A DNA stretch of 64,000 bases from Chrysophaeum taylorii (taxonomy: Eukaryota; Sar; Pelagophyceae; Pelagomonadales; Pelagomonadaceae). The stretch covers positions 1 to 64,000 of the forward strand of contig JAQMWT010000331.1 in assembly GCA_029834535.1 (NCBI GenBank), in the 5' to 3' direction. Positions 41,348 through 53,500 of the stretch are shown here, piece after piece (within the stretch, counting starts at the first letter, position 1; each line of letters opens with the position of its first letter). Position numbers and translations under genes: made by a program. The notes below the pieces were generated by a model. That model made no database searches. It saw only the letters and a list, made by a program, of their open reading frames with translations, and was not told the DNA's origin.

Positions 41348-43189
41348 GCATGATGCATACCGAGTAGAGAGCGAAAGGTGGAGAACTCAGCAGCAAGTGG
41401 CTTTGTAAAACCATCCGCCACGTTCAGCTTGCCGGGAACATGATGGACTCGTATTTTCTGTAGCGAGATGTACTCACGGATTTTAAACCATCTTGTCGAC
41501 AGTGCCTTGGATCGAGAGGACCCATCTGGGTTATTAGAGGTGTGAACAGCGGCAGCATTGTCAGACAAGAGAGGGAGGCTTCTGATGAAGCGCTTATCTT
41601 CAGCAATTGGGTTGTCATTGTCATCGAAGTGGACAGGGTCAGCGGTGTTCTCCCCATTAGCATTGTTGACGTAGAAGGTGGGGTTGACGACAAAGGAGAG
41701 TTCCAACAGCAGCTTGCGTAGCCAAACAGCTTCATCAGCACAAATACTGAGGGCAACCAACTCAGCTTCGTGGGTTGAGCAGGAGACAATCGGTTGAAGT
41801 TTGCTTTTCCAACCAACAAGGCAGTTGAAAAGATAGAAGACAAACCCGGTGGTAGATTTCCTATCTTCCTGTGCTAAGGAAGGGGCGTTGTCAGCGTCAA
41901 CCATGGCAACTAAGGGGTCAAACTGTCCAGTATATACATCCTGCGGTTGGTAGTCGACCACAGTGGATAGATCAATTCGATTAGCGGAGACAGTGCGAAG
42001 GTGAGCTTCAATGGCATTACCTTTAGGATGGAACCAGAGGCGAAGTGAGCGGTTTTCCGGCTTCTTGAGGTAGCGAAGCAAATGCTCTAGCATTTGGACG
42101 TGAACATACGTGGGTGCATGCATACCACGCGAACATCTGCCCAAGGCTTGCGAGAAGTCAGGTCTACAGGCAACTTGCATGAACACCAGCTTGCCAAGGA
42201 GGGTGGCAAAGTGCGAATTGATGTACACCTATGTTTCAGAGCTGGGAGTGCCATCTTTATACTTGAAGGACGATGACATAGGATATTTAAGCGGGGTCAG
42301 TTGCTGCAAGACTGGGTGATCAGCGAAGAGTTCATCCAGCTTGGCTTGCACATCCAGAGAAATGGAACCGTCAGATGTGCGACACACACGCATGCCTAGG
42401 AGGGTATGGACAGGTTCAAACTGCTCTACAGCATACCGTTTGTGGAGGGCATCCTGTAACTCAGTACGAAGAGGGTCATCATTGGACACAATAACAATGT
42501 CGTCTACAGACAGACTGCATACGACGAACTTAGCATGTGCGGATACTCGAGCATATAGGCAAGAGTCCGAATGCAGGCGTTTGTAGCCAAGGCTACGGAA
42601 GAAGCCGTCTATCTCTTTGTTCCAAAGGGATGGTGATTGCCGAAGTCCATAAAGTGACTTCAGCAGTTTCGGTAGACGTCGGCCCTTGTACTTAGCGTCA
42701 TCGGGGTCGATAAGCTTGATGCCGTCTGGTAACTGAACATAGACATTGGCATCGATGTCAGACTGAACGAAGGCGTTCGGGACGTCTGCATGGTAGACAG
42801 GCAATTGCTTGTATGCTGCAATAGCTAGTAGTACCCGGATTGCGGTCATGGTGGCCATGGGGCTGAAGGTACCAAAGAAATCGGCGCCAAGAGATGCTAG
42901 GAAGCCACGTAGTACGAGGCGAGCCTTGTGCTTAACGTATTTGCCTGCAGAGTCTGTTTTAATCTTCAGCACCATCTTGCTGTCAATAGGACGAGAGACA
43001 CCGTCGGGTAAGGAAAGTTTGAAGCAGCCAAAGCGGATAATGTCGTGGAGTTCCTTGGCGATGGCCTTGAGGTAGGCGTGCCTGTTTTCAGGCGACAAAC
43101 CGTGGAGGCACTTAAGTTTATATTCGTCAATGGAAACGTCCGCTTCTTGGACCTTATATTCGTCAGGACCAACAATGGCTGGTGAATTA
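41348..43189 (-). pseudogene. Copia reverse transcriptase - RNase H (element D)
   Basis: Same domain series as A and B. One nonsense codon (TAG at 42231-42229, where A has GAG) splits an otherwise open frame; the terminal codons after HHA are displaced by S6. RT frame open upstream to 44382 through the IN-RT linker. Confidence 0.88.
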
Positions 43190-43210
43190 TAGTTTAGCGA
43201 CGTTGCGGTC

Positions 43211-45350
43211 GAGGCAGTGTGCGCAACTTCGGGATAAGCGGAAACAGCGTCAGTAGGAGTAGGAGAGGCAGATTCCAGTTGAATATGGATAGTAGGGTCG
43301 GTGTGTAAGACCTGGGTGATAAACTCTGTAGAGACCAGAAGGTATTCCTCCAAGTCAGCCAGAGATGCAGAAGTAGCGCCAAACTCGGAGGAGTTGTGAT
43401 CAATAAAGCTGGTCGGCGCCAGGTACGTAAGTGCATATTGTAAGGAAGAAGTGCCGAAGGCAGCAGCGTGTTCAGTGAACGCAGATAAAAGGGGCTGAGG
43501 AATGGGGCACGCAGGTGAACCATCAGCAGTTAAAAAGGTTGCAGCTGGGATGCTGGATGCGCACTTGGCGTGGGCGAAGTAACCATCGACGTGCGGGTAG
43601 CGGGCAAGTAAGTCAGTGCGCAACGGGAGAAGAAGACGAGCTAACAACGCATGTTCCCCCTTTGAGCAGATAGCAGACCAGAGGATACCACCACTGAGAT
43701 GAAGGGCGGAGAGGGCGGGAGACTTGAACGTAAGAAAGTGGTGGCGAAGATCCCAGCGGAAATCGGCGAGTTTGCCACCAGCGGCTTTGTAAGCACCAAT
43801 AGTAGACGCTTGTAACCGGGCTCGGATAGTTTTCATAGAAGTGGCCTTGCGGGTGTTGGGCTGTTTGGAACCTGGGACAAGAATGAGGTCATCTTGTGCA
43901 AAAAGGTCTTTGTAAGAAGGAAGCAAGGGCGGCGGTGACATAGAGACAGAATCGTCGGCGAGAGTGTTAGAAGAGGGAGAAGAGGCAGGAGCAGGGGACG
44001 AAGAAGGAGCTGAAGGAGGTGGGGAGTGCCCCCTCTGAGGATGAGGAGTCCTTGTCCCCCTCTGAATGACATGGTCTTGGATAGCGGTGTGGGGTGTGAG
44101 CGAAAGGCGCGGGAGGAGCGTGAGGCGGATGAGCAAGTTCAGGATCAGGAGTAGGATGCTGCAGCATGTAGAGGAATTGCAGCTTGGACGAAACACGAAT
44201 TTGTCCGTTTTCAGGGTTGAGGACGACGTCAGCGAGATGGTCGACGCGTGGGGAGACGAGCGGGTTTTGCGCGTTGGCGCAACAGAGATATAAATATTTG
44301 CGGCGGCACGGTTCCCACTTGTGGTGTTCATGGGGCTCCAATAGAAGGTAACATTCAGCGCCAAAAATCTTGAGCATATCATGTTGGGGAGTGTTGAGTT
44401 GGTTGTAGAGTAGCTGTTGCGGACTCAGGATAGCATGATGAATGCGCTCGAGCGTGGCGTTCGGGAGAAGGTTGTAGCTTAGAACGGTATGTATCACCGC
44501 CCACGGGAACATGATGGCTGGTTCCACGATCTTGGCGCCACGATAGTGAGCATTAAGGAGATAACGAAGGCGAGTTGAGGAGGCGGAGGCGATGAAACCG
44601 ATGGCAGACTCAACTTCAAAGTTAAAGTGGTGCATGTACGGCGGGAAGGCGATGAGTTGAATGCCCTTATCGACGCGGTACGGGGAGGTAATGTGCTGGC
44701 TAAAGTAGGGCTTGAATGCATCGGAGTAGAGGGTGCGCATGTGCACGTTGAGTTGTGTACGACAGAAGTCATACACAAAATCCAGAGCTTGAGTGAACTC
44801 CGTGGCGTTGGTGGTGCGTGTAAAGTACACCAAGAGAAATTTCGAAATGAGTTCCTTGAAGACGATGATATGTGTGAAGCCTCCCCATTCGGATGGGATG
44901 GTCACATAGCCGCCGTCGCACGCCCAGACTTCGCCGGCTTTGTGAGTTTGCTCAAAAGAAGGCTTGGTCGCATTGAAATGCTTGTGCGGGTGGCGCTTGT
45001 TGCGTGCGATGCAGTCGGTGCATAAGTCGCGATATGGTATGTCAGAAGCAGAGAATCCAGGGCGAGCAAGTACGTTGGGGGCCTTGGCAGCGACGTTGTC
45101 GGGGCAGTGATGCACCCGGTGAAAGCAATTGGCACGTTCTTTGGCATTGAGATATTCGGTAGATCCGTGTGCGAAGGACCTACGAGGAATGGGATGTGCG
45201 GGAATATGTCGTTTGCGCCGAACATCGAACTTGAGTTCGGTGTCTAAGGCAGGGGAAGGCGGTGCGTCGTCATCCTGGTGCGCAGCAGGGTCACTTGGGG
45301 GTGCATCCTCATCATCACGAGTAACGATAGTATCTTCGTAGGCCGAAGAT
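43211..45350 (-). pseudogene. Integrase, element D
   Basis: CTDC zinc half-site, WACDGGY, YSDAFKPYFSQ and NFEVESAIGF are present. Open from 45115 to 43967; one base lost near 44100 (GCGAAAGGCGC against GCGAGAAAGGCGC) shifts the frame before RT. Confidence 0.85.
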
Positions 45351-45378
45351 ATATAGTTTATTTAACGACACTTCGGTC

Positions 45379-47294
45379 AAGCAGCTGCTGGAAATAGACA
45401 TCACAAAATCTTGTGCCAAACACAAGGTATCTGTGCTGCACGTGGTGGAAGCTTGGTTAATGGTCATGAAATTGGATACATAGGATTTCTTAGTCACTGC
45501 AGCAGTATGTTGGAAGGTAGGCTCCAACATAAGGGATTTAACATCGGCGACGATGAGCGAAAGGTGCTTGTACAGAGTGCTGTACGTACCGGCAGGCAGA
45601 GCATTGCTGAGCATGTCGCAGCAAAGGTCGTGGCGTAGAGACAATAGGAAAGATTCCTGTTGTTTGGTGTGGTTGTTAGCACGAATCAACAACGGCCGAG
45701 TGGGGTAGCGTAATTTCCCGTTGCGAGGGTCAAGTAAAATAATATTGGCATACCCTCGGACGGTTGGCAATGGAGCAAGCATGGAGTGGATTTTAGAGCC
45801 GAGTTTGCGGTCACTTCCACGAAGATGCCCTATATAGCGACTATGAGATAGGTGGTAATCTTCCAGAGCAAAAATGAGAATCCTTGTAATCGAAAGAGTT
45901 GTCGGTGGCCTTGTAGGTAAGGCAGCCAGGCATCGCAAGAGAGCATCTGGACAAGAGCTTTTGTATGGCGATGCCATAGGTGGCAGCGGAGCCAACTTGG
46001 GGAAGGGCTTGGACTATCCACAAGTAACCCATAAACGGCTCCAAATATATGGACCTGTCCCGGTCGCGGGGGATGTCGGAAGCAGTGAACGTATACGTGC
46101 TTCCAGAGGCGTTGATGGAAGTCTGATATTTGGTGGTGGCGTTCTCTATGGTGAGGTTGCCGTCGGAATGGTGGCCACCTGTTAAGAAGTAGGAGTTGTG
46201 TGATGTTGATGAGGTTGTGAGTAATAACCTGTGTAACGGTTGGTTAGTTTCGAAAACGGTTATGTAATAGGACACAGGAGTGGCTGAGTTAGTGTGTAAG
46301 CTGGCAAACAAGTTATAGAGGATTATAAAAACCGTGACGTGTATAGGATGCGTTGCATTGGGTAGCGGCTCCATAGAGGAGCGTTTAAAACACAACTGAT
46401 GAAAAGTACACTCGGATTGAACAGAGTAAGTACGTTGTTCGTGAGCCTGTTGTGAGTGAAGGCGAAGCAGTAACATATTGAGGGATTCAAGGTCAGCCAT
46501 AGTAAGCTGAGCAGAACCTGTGCGAGAGTAAAGTGCAAACGTTTTAGGAACGGGGATATATGGAGGATCGGGGAATACCCGGGTCCAGTCTTTGGATACG
46601 TGTTTAGGTAGCCAAAGGCGCTTGGGAATAGCCTGTAGATCATCCACGATCTTTAGGAAGGGGCGTGGATGGAGGATGGGCCACGACAATAGTTTAATTG
46701 GTCCAGTAGAATATCTGCGTGCGATGCATATCCATCTTTCTCTAGATTGGTAGTCGCCACAGAGGTAGGTCGGGAACCTATCAACAACATGGACACAGTA
46801 ATCAAGTGTAGTATGGATAAGGTTGGCCACTGTGATGTGGTCTTGATGACAGTATTTATGCGGAGGTGTCATCTCAGCCAGTAGTACCAAGGGCTGGAGT
46901 AACTTGATGACAGACAGCATGCTGTCGAAAACAGAATAGTCCAGCAGGCTGTGTAGGTCTTCCGACTTTTGCTGTTTTAGTAAATTCCTGTTTGTGCAGG
47001 GAGGAGTGATCTCAATTATATCAGAATAGAATGTGCGCCTTTCCTCTGGTGAGATTAGGTGAAGGTGGTTGATTAAGGCGGGGAGAGATTCAAATAATAG
47101 TACAGTAGGAAAACGGTGGCGTAACATACGAACAAGCGTATCATCAGACTCAACAACAACTTTTACATTGATATTTAAGCCTAAGTCATTAGTGGCTTGA
47201 GACAGGAACGCCAAAGTTGACAAACCAGAACAAAGTAACATGACAGAGGGTTTGCGGAGATTGGACTCTTGTGAGAGAAACTGGGCGTGAAAGT
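45379..47294 (-). pseudogene. C5-cytosine DNA methyltransferase domain, element D
   Basis: Open from 47436 to 45841 across motif I (MLLCSGLSTLAF), IV (ITPPCTNRN), VI (LLAEMTPPH) and VIII (YQSRERWICIAR). One added A near 45870 shifts the frame before motif IX (PTRPLLIRANN; Leu replaces the Glu of motif IX) and motif X (SNALPAG). The loss of the motif IX Glu is private to this copy. Confidence 0.83.
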
Positions 47295-47299
47295 AGACG

Positions 47300-48379
47300 A
47301 GGTAATGGCTGCGTATTTTGCTGAACGAATTTGTTCTGTTTCCGAAGATTGAGAACCAAAGGGCGAATCCACGGGCAATCTGGTAAAACTCTTTGGAGTA
47401 GGTAGTTGTAGTATGCCAGTAGATCCCTGTTTTCATGGTATCGCTTGAGGGGAAATGCGAGAGAACGAAGTTCGAGTTGCTTGTCGCGAGCGATGTTGTA
47501 AGTGAGACAAGGGAGAGCAGGTAAAATAGCTGCTACATAGTGTATGGGTATACGTACATCTTTGTCTATGCGGCTCGTGACAGCGCTGAGCTTTGGCTCA
47601 GCTCGATCATTGAACACAGTGGTCAGGTTCGTCTGGTTCCACTCGAGCATGCTCAGGATAGCGAGATGTCGGTCGTGCACCGGCTGAAGACATAAAGCGA
47701 AGTCGATCTTAACATAGCCAACTTGTGGATGATCTGGTAGGGGAACAACAATGTTACGTGCTAACAGCATGTGTGATGCCGGTTGTTGTCCTGTAGCCGT
47801 CTGAATAACAATCGGCGCGTATTTGGAATCCAATGGAATTATATGATTGGGTATTGCAAAATCGTAAGTGGACATCAACGAGATGGTAGCACAAGAGTCA
47901 AAATATAGAAAAGAGCAATGTGGAGGGACACTGTTTACCTTCATGTAGTTGGTGAGGACGGCGTTTTCCGAATGTGGGCGAGTAGTGGAGAGGCTGGCTG
48001 TGAAGATGTTCTTCAGCAATAACAGATTCGTTGGAATAATAATCGGTTGAACAGGTGGTGATGGTTCGTCAGCCTCATCAGCCATGCCGTGCTTTTCATC
48101 AAATGACGATAGCGAAGTATGATCGGCATCCCTTTTGGTTTCGGCTTGTGATGGTGTGTTGAGGGCAGATTGGACCTATGAAGATAACGAGGACAATAAT
48201 GCTGGTGGTAAATCCGAGATGGCGGAAGCGGTAAAGAGGTCAGACACAGTATTGGAAGGATTACCCTGTGTGTTTGTAGTAGGAGGAGTTGTCTTTGGGG
48301 TGGGAGCAGTAACAACAGTATGGTGTTGTGGCTCCACGTAGTTTAACGACTTTTCGGTCGAGGATAGATGAACGTCTGT
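47300..48379 (-). pseudogene. Gag C-terminus and protease, element D
   Basis: Begins at the fusion point with E. Border repeat STEKSLNY lies at about 48359-48339; a TAG interrupts near 48176 (CAG in A), then the protease with FDSCATISLM is open to the methyltransferase border. There the usual TGA codon is CGT (47299-47297), and a 2-base loss follows, so this copy has lost the stop. Confidence 0.8.
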
Positions 48380-48805
48380 TGTACTTAGCGTCATCGGGGT
48401 CGATAAGCTTGATGCCGTCTGGTAACTGAACATATACATTGGCATCGATGTCAGACTGAACGAAGGCGTTCGGGACGTCTGCATGGTAGACAGGCAATTG
48501 CTTGTATGCTGCGATAGCTAGTAGTACCCGGATTGCGGTCATGGTGGCCATGGGGCTGAAGGTACCAAAGAAATCGGCGCCAAGAGATGCTAGGAAGCCA
48601 CGTAGTACGAGGCGAGCCTTGTGCTTAACGTATTTGCCTGCAGAGTCTGTTTTAATCTTCAGCACCATCTTGTTGTCAATAGGACGAGAGACACCGTCGG
48701 GTAAGGAAAGTTTGAAGCAGCCAAAGCGTATAATGTCGTGGAGTTCCTTGGCGATGGCCTTGAGGTAGGCGTGCCTGTTTTCAGGCGACAAACCGTGGAG
48801 GCACT
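48380..48805 (-). pseudogene. Reverse transcriptase fragment of element E, downstream of Helitron H4
   Basis: LHGLSPENRHAYLKAIAKEL through LIDPDDAKYN, continuous with 56125 onward once H4 is removed. Breaks off at 48380, where it is joined to gag of D. Confidence 0.85.
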
Positions 48806-48930
48806 TCCTTACTACTAATCGACAGATGTTTGTCTGTTTGTCTGTCTGTTTGTCTGTTTGTCTTTAAATGTCGACTGCTAAGAGGGGGGGGTTGTCTGTT
48901 TGTCCCTCGATTTAGGGTAAGGATCAAAAA

Positions 48931-49219
48931 CTCCCGGCGTAGGTTGGCACCTAGTCGCCTCGCGGGCGGGCCGGTTGGCAGCCGGAACGTTCGCAGTGGG
49001 GCGGGGTATGGCCGGGGGGCGAAGACGGAAGGTTATCGACGAGTTGGTTGTCAGTCACATCGCGGTCTCCTCGTCGCATGGCGACAAGCTTGATGGTCAC
49101 TCTCCGCCGACCGACCTTTCGGCGCTCCTCGTCTACAGGCCCGTGATTCCGGACTGGCTCCTGTCGGTCCGGCCTGGCTCCCATGCTCGGGAGAGGTCTG
49201 AAGTTAGTTAGTTAGTTAT
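48931..49219 (+). mobile_element. Short retroposon copy S7, 5'-truncated
   Basis: Ends (TTAG)n; target duplication ATCAAAAA (48923-48930 and 49220-49227). It lies inside H4 upstream of the first gene and so may separate the gene from its promoter. Confidence 0.9.
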
Positions 49220-49278
49220 ATCAAAAAGATTAGGAGACGACGGTTGTTTTTTTCTGTGTCCGTTTTTTTCTGTGCCCA

Positions 49279-50256
49279 ATGTGCTTTGGGTGGGACGCGC
49301 ACGCGCACGTCGTCGCGAAGAGAGAGGAGCTTCACGAGCTTCGAGCGCGGTATCGCCATGCTTTCGGGGTCATGTGCGACGACGCGACATCGAGCGACAT
49401 TGACAGGCTCGCGCCCGGGCGACTCGCAGCGTGCTTCGCGATGGAGGCGCAGAAGGAGGACGAGTGGGACCCTGTACGTCGGGCGCTGACTCGGAAGATC
49501 AAGATACGGGAACTCAAGGTGGAGGCGGTGCGAGCGCGGATGGCTGAGCGGAAACGGGTTGGGGTCAAGAAAAAGCAAGGGCGTGACCTCAACGCTCTTC
49601 AGCGAGAGATCGGCGCCTTCGAGCAGGAGCTCGCAGGCCTCAAGGCCCGGCTGGACGACCACCTGGGCGCCGCCGCCGAGCAGCTGCATCAACGCACCGT
49701 TTGGTTCGAGATCGAAGGCCTCGAACGCACCGTCGACCAGCTTGAAGCCGCCTACGACATGCGCCAGATGCTCCTCCGTTGCTCTCGACGCCGAGTGTTG
49801 GATGTCTCCGGCGCGTTCGCCCATTGGGTCGAGGTGAACACTCGCTCACATGGACCTTGGCCGATCTCTCCGTTGCGGGGCAAGGAGCTCGACCGATCGC
49901 TCGCCGCCGACGCCGCCGCTCGCGCCATGCGCGTGCTCAACATGTTGCCGATCATCGAGGAGGATGACGACGACGACATCGTGGTCCCCGGGCCGCCCGA
50001 CGGCGCATCGATCTGCGAGCGCGGCCAGCACTGTGACGGCGGCTGGGAAGAGCAGAAAAGTGATGGCGACGGGGTCGGCACTCACACTGCGCCGTCACCC
50101 GCAGCTTCCGCCGACCGTATCCGGCCACGAGAGCTCGCTCTAACCATGCGGATCGGGTTCAACGACCTCGGCGCCATCCAGCGCGCCGCCACAATGTTGG
50201 TTGCCCGCGTCCCTCAACGACTGAATGTCGACGTAGCGTTCTATAAGCTCATATAG
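49279..50256 (+). CDS. Helitron H4 accessory protein, coiled coil, unknown function
   Basis: 325 codons from ATG 49279 to TAG. The first 190 residues are highly charged and helical (KREELHELRARY, REIGAFEQELAGLKARLDDHL, EIEGLERTVDQLEAAYDM), typical of a coiled coil. An acidic run EEDDDDDIV follows near residue 230, and then a low-complexity tail. No cysteine cluster, membrane span or enzyme motif. I do not recognise a family. It shares strand and GC-rich codon use with the downstream RepHel gene, about 450 bp away, so it is probably carried by the Helitron. An additional upstream ORF is common in some Helitron groups. Confidence 0.6.
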   Translation: MCFGWDAHAHVVAKREELHELRARYRHAFGVMCDDATSSDIDRLAPGRLAACFAMEAQKEDEWDPVRRALTRKIKIRELKVEAVRARMAERKRVGVKKKQGRDLNALQREIGAFEQELAGLKARLDDHLGAAAEQLHQRTVWFEIEGLERTVDQLEAAYDMRQMLLRCSRRRVLDVSGAFAHWVEVNTRSHGPWPISPLRGKELDRSLAADAAARAMRVLNMLPIIEEDDDDDIVVPGPPDGASICERGQHCDGGWEEQKSDGDGVGTHTAPSPAASADRIRPRELALTMRIGFNDLGAIQRAATMLVARVPQRLNVDVAFYKLI

Positions 50257-50568
50257 CACGTCCAAAGCCTACCTGTGCGACCACCCAAGCTTCTCGGTGG
50301 AGCTCGAACGAGACCTGTGGGCCGAGGCGGTGGTCGAGGTGCGCGAGGCCGTGGTCGCGGTCGTGTAGCACATGGCGGAGGAAGCGTTGGCACGCAGGAC
50401 CGACGCGCCTTGGCGCCCTTGGACAACAACGTGCGACCGCCGGCATTCGACTACTCGACTCAGCAGCTGCCGCGGGGCGTCAGGATCCCATCCAGGCAAC
50501 CAGTTGCACACCGGCCCCAGAGTGACGCGCTGAGGATGAAGCTGTAGGCCGAGCGCGATTTACTGTGC
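50257..50568 (+). other. Gap between the two Helitron genes
   Basis: About 310 bp without a conserved frame. GC-rich, with CGTGG/CGAGG runs near 50320-50370. No in-frame ATG precedes the RepHel repeats, so the start or a splice acceptor for that gene may lie here. Confidence 0.4.
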
Positions 50569-53500
50569 TTGAGCTGCGGAGGAGTCGGCCGTGCCGTCTG
50601 CGGACCATGCTCTCCAGGCGCCTGCTGCGGCAGAAGGCTATGCTCGCATCACCCTTCTTACGAAAGCCTCAAGAGGTGGAATCGATTGCATTCCCAAGGT
50701 GGTGACCAACGAGATGCTCGACTCGGCGCCCAGGCTGCGCGCCAGCGGACGGCGCGGGCGCTTGAGGACGGGGACGAGCGAGATGCTCGACTCGGCGTCG
50801 ACGCCACGCGCCACCGGACAGCGCGGGCGCTTGAGGACGGGGACGAGCGAGATGCTCGACTCGGCGCCCAGGCTGCGCGCCAGCGGACAACGCGGGCGCT
50901 TGAGGACGGGGACGAGCGAGATGCTCGACTCGGCGTCGACGCCGCGCGCCACTGGACAGCGCGGGCGCTTGAGGACGGGGACGAGCGAGATGCTCGACTC
51001 GGCGCCGACGCCGCGCGCCACCGGACAGCGCGGGCGCTTGAGGACGGGGACGACCGAGATGCTCGAGTCGGCGCCCAGGCTGCGCGCCAGCGGACAGCGC
51101 GGGCGCTTGAGGACGGGGACGACCGAGATGCTCGACTCGGCGCCGACGCCGCAAGCCACCGGACAGCGCGGGCGCTTGAGGACGGGGACGACCGAGATGC
51201 TCGACTCGGCGCCGACGCCGCGCGCCACCGGACAGCGCGGGCGCTTGAGGACGGGGACGAGCGAGATGCTCGAGTCGGCGCCGACGCCGCGCGCCACCGG
51301 ACAGCGCGGGCGCGAGAAAACGTCGACCAAAGAAGTGCTCGAATCGGTGCCCAGGCTGCGCGCCAGCGGTCAGACCGACAAGGTCAAATCAACCGTCGAC
51401 GCCGAAGCAGTGTCAGTCTCGCCGGCCAGCACACGATCGACGAGTTTGACGAGGGCAAAGTCGAGAAACACGACTACGGATACATGTCCAAGCTCTGTTC
51501 GCACTGCAACGCGCTGTACTTTGAAGGGGAGGCCACTCATGCCGGCGTGTTCACGAAGTGCTGCGCCAATGGCACTGTGGTGCTGCCGCGGATTCCGGAG
51601 CCGCCTAATGAGATCCAGGCCCTCTTCAAAGGCAATACGGCGCAGTCCCCCGACTTCCTCGCCAACATCCGGTCGTACAACTGCGCGCTGAACTTCGCGT
51701 CGCTCAAATGCACGGACGAGCGCCTTATGGCCCGCGGGCAGGCGAACCACCGCTGCCCGATTTCCGCATTGCGCATCTCCGGCCAAGTCAACGTCTTTCT
51801 CGGTCCAGTCCGCGCCGCCGACGGAGCAGATCCAGTCTGCGCCCAGGTCTACTTGCTTGACCCCCAATCACAGTTGGATCATCGTGCCCGTAATGCTCGG
51901 CTCGACCGAGAGGTGCTCGGCATGCTTCAGGATTGCATTCTGCGACGCAACCGGTTTTGCCGTGAGTTCGTCCAGCTCGACCGGGATTTTCGCATCAACC
52001 ATGCGAATGTCGCCGACGCGCGGATCGTGTTCCATGCGGAGAAACGTGCCGGCAATGTCCACGAACGCCGCGCGAACGCGCCGACGGCGGAAGAGGTCGC
52101 CTTCGTATACCACGGCGATGCGACCGCAGTCGCCAAGTCGAGGGACATTGTCGTCAAGCACCGGCCGGATCATGGCGGTTCCTTGGTCACCATCAGCAAT
52201 TTGCATCGATGGCGCGACCCTCTCCACTACGTGCTCCTGTACCTCGACGGCGCGACGAAGGCTTCCGCCTGGGGATTCGACGCGTCAATCCAGAGAACGG
52301 CATTTCGACCGACAAGAAGGTGACCGAGCTGGACTTCTATGCGTACAGGATCCAAGTGCGTGCTGACGACAGCGCTGGCGGAGGAGAGAACGACATGGAT
52401 GTCGATCAACGCAACCATCCAGCTCGCGAGTTCTCGGCCTTGCACCTCAGCAGGCTCCTCTTTCAGGAGTACCTCCTCGACGCGCACACGAAGGTGGAGG
52501 CCTCGCGCCTCGACTTTCTTCGTAACAACCAGCGCCAACTCCGCGCCGATCTCTACCACGGACTCGAAGATGCGGTGGCGAGCGGCAACGAAAGAGATGC
52601 CGGCAAGTTTTTCCTTCTGCCGTCGTCGTTCAAGGGTGGGCCGCGCGAAATGCGGGCGGCGTACCAGGATTCCATGGCCATAGTGCGCGAATACGGCAAG
52701 CGGGACTTCTTCATCACGTTCACGACCAACCCCAAGTGGGATGAGATCCAGCGCGAGCTCGAACCGAACCAGAGCGCGAAGGACCGACCGGATTTGGTCT
52801 GTCGGGTGTTCCACGTCAAGCTCAAGGAGCTCCTCTCGGACATCTTCGACAAGGGCGCTCTCGGCAAGCCCGTGGCGTACAGCTACTCGATCGAGTATCA
52901 GAAACGAGGGCTCCCACACGCGCACATTTTGCTGATTCTGGATCGCGACTCCAAGATATCGCCCGAGGACATAGACAAGTACGTGTGCGCCGAGATCCCG
53001 GACCCAGAGACGCAGCCTGAACTCCACCGCATCGTCGTCAGCAACCTCATCCACACCCCGTGCTGTGAGCACGGCGACCGTCAAGCGTCGTGCATTAAGG
53101 ACGGCACCTGCTCGAAGAGCTTCCCCAAGGATTTTAAGCCGCAGACCACGGTTCCAGAGGACGGGTACGCGGTCTATCGGCGCCGCAGCCCCGAGCAGGG
53201 CGGCCGCACTGTTACGAAGCAAATCCGCGGCCGAGACGTCCCGTTGGATAACCGTTGGGTTGTCCCATACAACCCTTACCTCGCGAAGAAGTACGACGCT
53301 CATATGAACGTCGAGTTCTGCGCCTCAGTCAAATCGGTCAAGTACATCCACAAGTACGTCTACAAGGGCCACGACGAGGCGACCGTGTCCATCGAGACCC
53401 CCAAAGCGCGGGACGAGATCGACGAGTTCGTCAACGGTCGGTACGTTTGCGCGACCGAGGCTGCCTGGCATTTTTCAGCGTCCGCACACGCCCTTCGTGT

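Larger units (their letters stand above)
38536..48379 (-). mobile_element. Copia-type element D (family 1), truncated at both ends
   Basis: Minus strand. It starts in the C-terminal part of gag at 48379, fused to the RT of E, and ends in ORF3 at 38536, fused to the LTR of B. Contains protease, methyltransferase, integrase, RT-RNase H and part of ORF3, with H3 and S6 inserted. No LTR of its own remains. The UGA between protease and methyltransferase reads CGT here. Confidence 0.85.

Noticed and set aside
50711-51400. CRISPR array
   Set aside because: Units are contiguous, coding and without unique spacers.
50591-51691. Second plus-strand frame (366 codons) and a minus-strand frame (230 codons) over the Helitron repeats
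   Set aside because: The 69-bp unit is a multiple of three and lacks stops in several frames, so these frames are a by-product of repetition. They end soon after the array and have no Helitron homology.
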